This document shows, in pieces, positions 58,451 through 64,000 of a stretch of 64,000 nt of DNA. The stretch comes from Benincasa hispida (taxonomy: Eukaryota > Streptophyta > Magnoliopsida > Cucurbitales > Cucurbitaceae): NCBI RefSeq assembly GCF_009727055.1, contig NC_052352.1, forward strand, positions 22,214,443-22,278,442. The letters run 5' to 3'. A program made the position numbers and the translations under genes. The notes beneath the pieces were generated by a model. The model was not told where the DNA came from. It saw only the letters and a list, made by a program, of their open reading frames with translations, and did no database searches. Each line of letters begins with the position of its first letter. Within the stretch, counting starts at the first letter, position 1.

Positions 58451-60118
58451 GTGGGCATCTAATTATGGGTAGGAGTAACTTTCATTATCACAAGTATATC
58501 ATGCATAAAAAAACATAGCCCCACAAACATGCAAATACATAACATCATGCTTAATGTTGGTCTATCAAATCATAATAACAAAATAGTTTAGTTTATGTTA
58601 GCACTCACAACATGTTTCAAAACATAATCAAGATCAGCTTATTTATCCTCACACGTCTCGATGCAATCAGTCTTAGAATCCTCAAAATAAATCTTAAATT
58701 TATTGCCTGACAGATAGGTGGTTCCAGTAGTAAGATTACTTATTTCAAAATTTAAGCTCAATCAAACAAATTTATTCTCTTACTTACCTAAAACGAATCT
58801 TGAATTGAGCCTATAATAAAAATCAAAATTTAACTCCAATCCTAAGATTATAACCCAAATCACAAATTCACACCAATACATCCCGAACACTTACCCTAAG
58901 TGTTTGCTCAAATCGAAACTACACTCGAGCTTCGAAACCAAAATTCAATTTAGATACAAGCCAAATTGAGGGGTTTCAACTCAAATCTAAAACCCGACCA
59001 ATAATTAAATTCATGGCAAACCAAATAGGTATTACAAAATAAACAAGAACCCACACTAAACTCACCAGTTGTTCACAATTCTTGATGGACAGCGATTCAC
59101 AATGCCCAAATCTTTCAATTTGAAATCCAAAATCCAATGGGTGTTAACAATTTGGAATCAAACGTTATTGGGTATACAAGATACCACTAAAATACCCTTC
59201 CAATAAGCACAACTCACCCAACAAGAGACAAGCGATAGAGACTGATGGTGAAACGACTGACAACACAGCTGGTAGCGACGAGGATGAGATCTGAAGATGC
59301 ATGTGGACGACTAAGAGAACGAAGAATGTGTGGCTGGAAATTAGTGAATGAAAGTTGGAGACTAGTGAACGGTGGCTAATGACTTGCGAACGATACGGAT
59401 GGACTCTGACAGCAGTGCGAACAGATTGTGTTGAAGACCTACGACAACTGGCCTTGCCAGATCTTTTGTCGGCAGGTTTAAATGAAAAATGGAGGGACGA
59501 GCAATGAACCTACGTGACTAGACGAGCCCACACAAGTACAGTAGCCACGACTCTAAAATAGTCACCGGAGCAGCGCGAACGGCTGAGAGCATGCGAGTGG
59601 CGTTGACGGTTAGCTCCTCGGTGACTGACAGCTAACAACTAGAGTTTCCCTTGTGCAAAGAAGTAATGACCAGGAGGGGGGGTCTCGCTTGTGCGCGCTA
59701 AAGAAGGAGAGATCTGAATAATTCATTTTTTTTATAACCTTTAACTTAATTCCAACTTTTATATTTATAAAAATATACATAAGAACTCTTTTCCTTCTCC
59801 TTTTCCAAATTTCAAAAATCCAAATCCTTTTTTTATTTTAAATTCTGAATCATTTTTGAAAAATATATTTAAATCAATTATCCCTAAAACTCCCAATTTT
59901 AATTCAATTTCTCATATTAAATTAAAATTTAAATTAATTCAAATTCTCCTTTACATAAAACTTAAATTCCAAAATTCTTCATTGAGCAAAAAAAAAAAAA
60001 ATTGAAATTGAATTATTCTTTCACAGTAATTCAATTCAACTTCCAAAATTTAAAATTATTCTCAAATATTACAACAAAAAAGAATTTAAATTAGATAAAA
60101 AAAAATTGGGATCTCACA

Positions 60119-60439
60119 ACTTAATTCAAGGATCTAGCGAAGATCTATGGTTGAGAAGGTTAGAGCGTAAGCAGATGTCACAAAGGAATATGGGACTTCG
60201 AGCCTAGAAATAGTATTTTCACATCATCTTAGAAATAAAGGGCACCATATAATAAAGAAAGTGAACTAGAATTAATCTAAGATCTTGCTAACCATGGAAA
60301 CATTAGGCATTAGCTGCTTAGACCTCCTAAAGGAACTTGACATAAAACCGAATAGGTGTAGTTTTTTGTTCATATGTAATTCATTGTTAGGTATGATGCA
60401 ACTACATCACTTAAGGCACAACACCCGATTATGTTGATA
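60119..60439. other. Unassigned stretch between gypsy E and Athila-like gag
   Basis: About 320 bp with no clear coding similarity. It is probably part of the element into which E inserted, but no gag motif could be read before about 60440. Confidence 0.4.
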
Positions 60440-61000
60440 GAGGATAGTACAAAGGACAATAACAAATTCCTACAAGTATAGAGGACAACAACAAATTCCT
60501 GCACATTACCATCTAGGATTGAGGAATCATGAGAATTTTTCTTATGCTAATATGAATGTTTTGTAGGCACCCTCTAGTTTCTTTGGTGCAGGAACATCAA
60601 ATGTAGAAAAGCAATCTTCTCTAGAGGAATTGATGGTGGACTTTGTTAAAGAGTCTAGAGGAAGGACCACTACTTTAGAGAACATAGTTCAGAGTCATTC
60701 AAAATATAGAGGTTCAACTTGGTCAAATCGCCACTTTCCTTCACATAATGCAAAGAGGTAAATTCCCTAACTGACATGAGAAAAATCCTAAGAGGAGTGC
60801 AAGCTTTGACATTGAAGAGTGTAAAAAACCTGGCCACACCATTAATAGAGGATGATGATGAACCACTTGAGCAAGAAGTGAAAAAGCTCAATGATGAACC
60901 CAGCAACAATGTGAACCTGAGGAAGTTGTTGAGAAAAAGAAAGAGCAACAAAAAGAAAAGATAAAGGAACTAAAATCATCTTCAAATGAGTCTTCTACTC
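60440..61000 (+). pseudogene. Athila/Tat-like gypsy gag, C-terminal part
   Basis: Plus strand: QYRGQQQIPAHYH-like, RNHENFSYANMNVL (60525-60570), SSFFGAGTSNVEKQSSLEELMVDFVKE (60575-60650), TTTLENIVQSHS. This is the 'RNHpNfSW.n / ..slE..l..F' region between zinc knuckle and protease in Athila/Tat gag. A charged Lys/Glu linker (DDDEPLEQEVKKLNDE, 60855-60905) follows. Stops at 60564 and beyond break the frame. The N-terminal gag core is absent, presumably lost at the junction with gypsy E. Confidence 0.65.
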
Positions 61001-61830
61001 CTATGTCTTTTGTACCTAATACTCTTCCTTATTCTCAGAGGTTTCAGAAAAAGAAATTAGATGTTTAATTTTCTAAATTTCTAGAGATCTTTAAGAAATT
61101 GAATATCAATATCCTTTTTGTTGAAGCCTTAGAATAGATGCTTGTTTATATTAAATTCATGAAATATATTTTGTCAAAGAATAATAAATTCAGGTAATAT
61201 GAGATGGTTGGCTTAACAGAAGAATGCATTGTTGTGCTATAGAAAAAGTTGCCACAAAAACACAAAGATCCATGGAGTTTCACTATCCCTTGTACTATAG
61301 GCTCATTGACTGTTACTAGAACTTTTGTGATCTTGGTGCTTCCATTAATTTGATGCATTTATCTATCTATATGAAGCTTGACATTAGAAAGGTGCAACCT
61401 ACTACAATTTACTTGCAGTTAGTTGATAGATCTTTAAATTATCCTAGAGGTATTGTTGAGGATGTTTTAGTTAAAGTTGACAAGTTTATCTTTTCTACAT
61501 ATTTTAGTCTTGAACATGGAAGAGGACTTAAAGATTTCAATCATTTCAAGGTGCCCATTCTTGCTACTAGGAGAGCCTAATTGATGTCCAAAAGGATAAA
61601 TTGACTCTAAGGGTAAATGAGACAAAGGTTGCTTTTAATATTTATAAATCCTTGAGTCACCATGAGGAGGTTAGTACTTGCAATATGATAGATGTGATAG
61701 ATAGAACTGTGGTGGAGCATGTTGAGGTTGTACTTGTTATTGATTATTTAGAACAAAGCATATTAGATGTTGATTTTGATGATGTTGATACTTGCTTTGT
61801 ATTCCAAATGGTTAGATAGTATGCAAGTGT
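61000..61830 (+). pseudogene. Athila/Tat-like protease
   Basis: Plus strand: PYSQRFQKKKLDVQFSKFLEIFKKL-like start (61025-61100), DPWSFTIPCTIGSLTVTRT (61270-61320), then with one frameshift CDLGASINLM (61325-61355, the catalytic D-L-G-A-S of this lineage). Also SIYMKLDIRKVQPTTIYLQLVDRSLNYPRGIVEDVLVKVDKF (61360-61490), FKVPILATRRALIDVQKGLTLRVN.. (61545-61620). Order and motifs match the retropepsin of Athila/Tat Pol. The reading frame is broken near 61320 and 61570, with stops in between. Confidence 0.75.
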
Positions 61831-61959
61831 GTAGTAAAATTATAACCCTATGCCTCTTGAATATGTGCATGTAATGGATGAAAAAGAAAAACCTACTTTA
61901 GAGTTGAAACAATTTCTTGCCCATCTTAAATGTGCATTCTTAGATGAATCTTCTTCTTC

Positions 61960-63250
61960 TTGAGTGAATGTGAAGAAGAGAAATTATTGAGAGTCTTGAA
62001 GGATAAAAAATCAACTATTGGTTGGTCTATTAGGGATCTTAAAGGTATCATTCCATCAATTTTTATGCACAAAATTTTGATGGAAGATACCTTTATTCCA
62101 TCAATAGAACATTAAAGAAGACATAATCCTGCTATGAAAGAAGCGGTTAAGAAAGAGGTTCTCAAACTTTTGAACGCAGGGATCATATATGCGATATCTG
62201 ACAGATCATGGGTAAGCCATGTGCAGGTTGTTCCTAAGAAAGGTGGTATGATGCGATAAAGAATGACAAAAATGAAATCATATCCACTAGAACTGTAACA
62301 GGATGGCGTGTTTGAATTGATTACAAAAAGTTGAACAAGCTACTAGAAAAGATCATTTCCCACTTCTCAAATGCTTGATAGGCTTGTAGGTTATTCTCAT
62401 TATTATTTCTTAGACAAATATTCAGGATACAATCAAATTGCCATTGCTCCTGAGAACAAGGAAAAAACTACATTCACTTGTCCTTATAGGACATTTTATT
62501 TTAGAATAACGCCGTTGGTTTGTGTATTCCCCTTGCTACTTTTCAAAGATATATAATGGCAATTTTTTCATGGACTCATAGAGAAAATCATGGAAGTGTT
62601 TATGGACGATTTTTCTGTCTCTAGTTCCTTTTTTTATTCTTGTCTTGCTAAACTCACCCTTTTGTTGCAGAGATGTCAAGAAGTTAACGTTGTATTGAAT
62701 TGGGAAAATGCCACTTCATGGTAAAGTAAGGCATTATTTTGGGGCATAAAGTGTCTCAAAAGGTATTGGAGGTGAACAAAGCAAAAATTTCTACAATTGA
62801 ATAGTTGTCACCTCCTATTACTGTGAAAGGAGTTAAGAGCTTCTTAAGGCGTGCAAGGTTTTACAGGAGATTTATTAAAGATTTTTTTGAAAAAATTGCT
62901 AAACCTTTAAGTAACTTGTTAAAAAAGGAAGCTAAATTTGTGTTTGATGATGCATGTCTACAAGCATTTAATTATTTGAAAAAGAGATTGATTTCTGCTC
63001 TTGTCATTGTTGTACCTAATTGGAATCAATCTTTTGAAATTATGTGTGATGCTAGTGATATGCATTAGGTGTTGCCTTAGGCCAACTTAGGGATAACATG
63101 TTTAGGGTTATTTATTATGCTAGTAAAACTCTTGATAGTGCTCAACATAATTACACTACTACTGAAAAAAGTTATTAGCTATTGTGTTTGCTTTTGGTAA
63201 ATTTAGGCCCTACTTACTTGGTTCTAAGGTGAATGTTCATACCGACCATG
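61960..63250 (+). pseudogene. Athila/Tat-like reverse transcriptase and RNase H
   Basis: Plus strand: ISGRAIRDLKGI-like GWSIRDLKGIIPS (62020-62055), RRHNPAMKEAVKKEVLKLLNAGIIYAIS (62110-62200), VQVVPKKGG, TVTGWRVCIDYKKLNK equivalent (62295-62340). Then MLDRLVGYSHYYFLDKYSGYNQIAIAPENKEKTTFTCPY (62371-62490), catalytic VFMDDFSV (62598-62621), GVKSFLRRARFYRRFIKDFF (62826-62890), IMCDASDM (63040-63063, first RNase H Asp), VHTDHAV (63232-63255). Numerous stops and frameshifts make it non-functional. Orientation is opposite to gypsy E. Confidence 0.82.
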
Positions 63251-64000
63251 CAGTTTGAAGTATTTGTTTGGTAAGGAAGATGCAACACCTAGACTGATTA
63301 CATGGGTTTTACTCTTACAAGAATTTGATTTTTATGTAACAGACAAGAAAGGATTTGAAAATATGGTTGCAGTTCACCTGTCTAGGCTTGAGAATGAGAA
63401 TGAAAAAACTAGTGCTCCTATGGTAAGACATTCCCTGATGAACAACCATATCAGGTAAAATATAGCTTGCCTTGGTTTGTTGATATTGTTAACTAAGGAG
63501 GACACTTGCCATCTGATTAAAATACTCAACAAAGAAAGAGGTTCTTATACAATACCAAATCTTATTATTAGGAAGATCCACTTCTTTACAAAGTTTGTGC
63601 AAATGACCTCATAAGAAAATGTGTACCCTAGGAGGAAGTTGTAAGTATCTTGAACTCTTGCCATTCTTCACCTTATGGAGGTCACCTTGGACCAACTAGA
63701 ACTATAGCTAAGGTACTTCAATCAGGTTTTTATTGGTCTTCTCTATTTAAAGACTATTACACTTTTGTTAAATCATGTGATAGGTGCCAACGTACTGGAA
63801 ATATCTCTAGACAACATGAGCTATCCATGACCCTAATTTAGGAAGTGGAGTTTTTTTGTTTTTTTTTTTTTTTTTTATGTTTAGGATATTGACTTGATGG
63901 GGCCTTTTTCTTTATCTTCAGAAGGTTATCCATACATATTAGTTGCAATGGATTATGTATCTAAGTGGGTAGAAGCAATAGCTACTAAGATGAATGATGT
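63251..64000 (+). pseudogene. Athila/Tat-like integrase (cut by window end)
   Basis: Plus strand: LLLQEFDFYVTDKKGFENMVAVHLSRLE (63320-63395), a short linker, then the zinc-binding SPYGGHLGPTRTIAKVLQSGFYW and CDRCQRTGN (63665-63800). The catalytic core begins [30 protein letters not shown] (63885-63975). A T-rich insertion of about 27 bases (63850-63876) splits the DxWGIDFMGPF-type entry. The rest of the core, including the final Glu, would lie beyond 64000. Confidence 0.78.

Larger units (their letters stand above)
55797..60118 (-). mobile_element. 5' LTR of gypsy E (split by a solo LTR)
   Basis: The LTR starts TGTGAGATCCC at 60118 and ends ..GTCGGGTCGTTATA at 55797. Without the nested LTR (56277-58158) and one CATAA copy it is about 2.43 kb, matching the ~2.4 kb of the split 3' LTR. 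The A run near 59987 is 14 bases against 36 in the partner. The right flank (ACTTA, 60119-60123) cannot be matched because the other end of E is deleted. Confidence 0.85.

Noticed and set aside
60119..64000. Endogenous pararetrovirus (caulimovirus-like) origin for the RT region
   Set aside because: Integrase follows RNase H, and a DLGAS protease and Athila/Tat-type motifs are present. No movement-protein sequence was seen.

Overview
This window is plant intergenic heterochromatin made almost wholly of nested LTR retrotransposons. It holds Ty1/copia and Ty3/gypsy pol fragments, LTRs of 1.3-2.4 kb with 5-bp target-site duplications (TSDs), tRNA-Met-type primer-binding sites (PBS), DUF1985-type transposon protein and AT-rich spacers. 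The copia gag start and LTR style resemble elements I associate with Cucurbitaceae; this is recognition from memory, not a search. I see no intact host gene, tRNA, rRNA or CRISPR array. Every coding region is broken by stops, frameshifts, deletions or insertions.

Layout. 1-3.9 kb: minus-strand DUF1985-type transposon pseudogene, split by a solo LTR (708-2683). 3.98-5.49 kb: truncated LTR. 5.5-9.7 kb: AT-rich DNA ending in the 5' part of a plus-strand gypsy-like element (PBS near 9738, gag-like remnant from 9842). 10.3-21.06 kb: minus-strand copia-like element B with both LTRs; its pol is gone and a plus-strand copia fragment of family A (12.2-17.0 kb) sits inside. 21.1-21.3 kb: the gag-like frame resumes in phase. 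21.5-24.5 kb: two more LTRs.

24.5-60.1 kb is one minus-strand gypsy chromovirus, element E, inflated by nested insertions. Its 3' LTR is split into 24518-24815 and 44101-46131. Between those pieces lie copia-like F, then gag-only gypsy C, then a minus-strand family A copia element with a shared-LTR structure (27465-41291), then two solo LTRs (28746-30344 and 31866-33266). E pol (46.1-55.6 kb) carries two solo LTRs and a roughly 1.03-kb non-LTR insert. Its 5' LTR (55797-60118) carries another solo LTR. 60.1-64.0 kb is a plus-strand Athila/Tat-like gypsy gag-pol cut by the window edge.

Two structures stand out. First, the family A and B LTRs carry runs of AT-rich palindromes whose arm sequences differ, while a 3-nt loop ending in G (LTR sense) recurs, with paired changes in the arms. 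Second, nearly every A/B-type LTR keeps a splice-donor-like CAAAG/GT near its 3' end. In the best-preserved copia element this pairs with a polypyrimidine-CAG acceptor 9 bp before the gag ATG, predicting a 2.5-kb leader intron that would remove the PBS from gag mRNA. No element here looks active.
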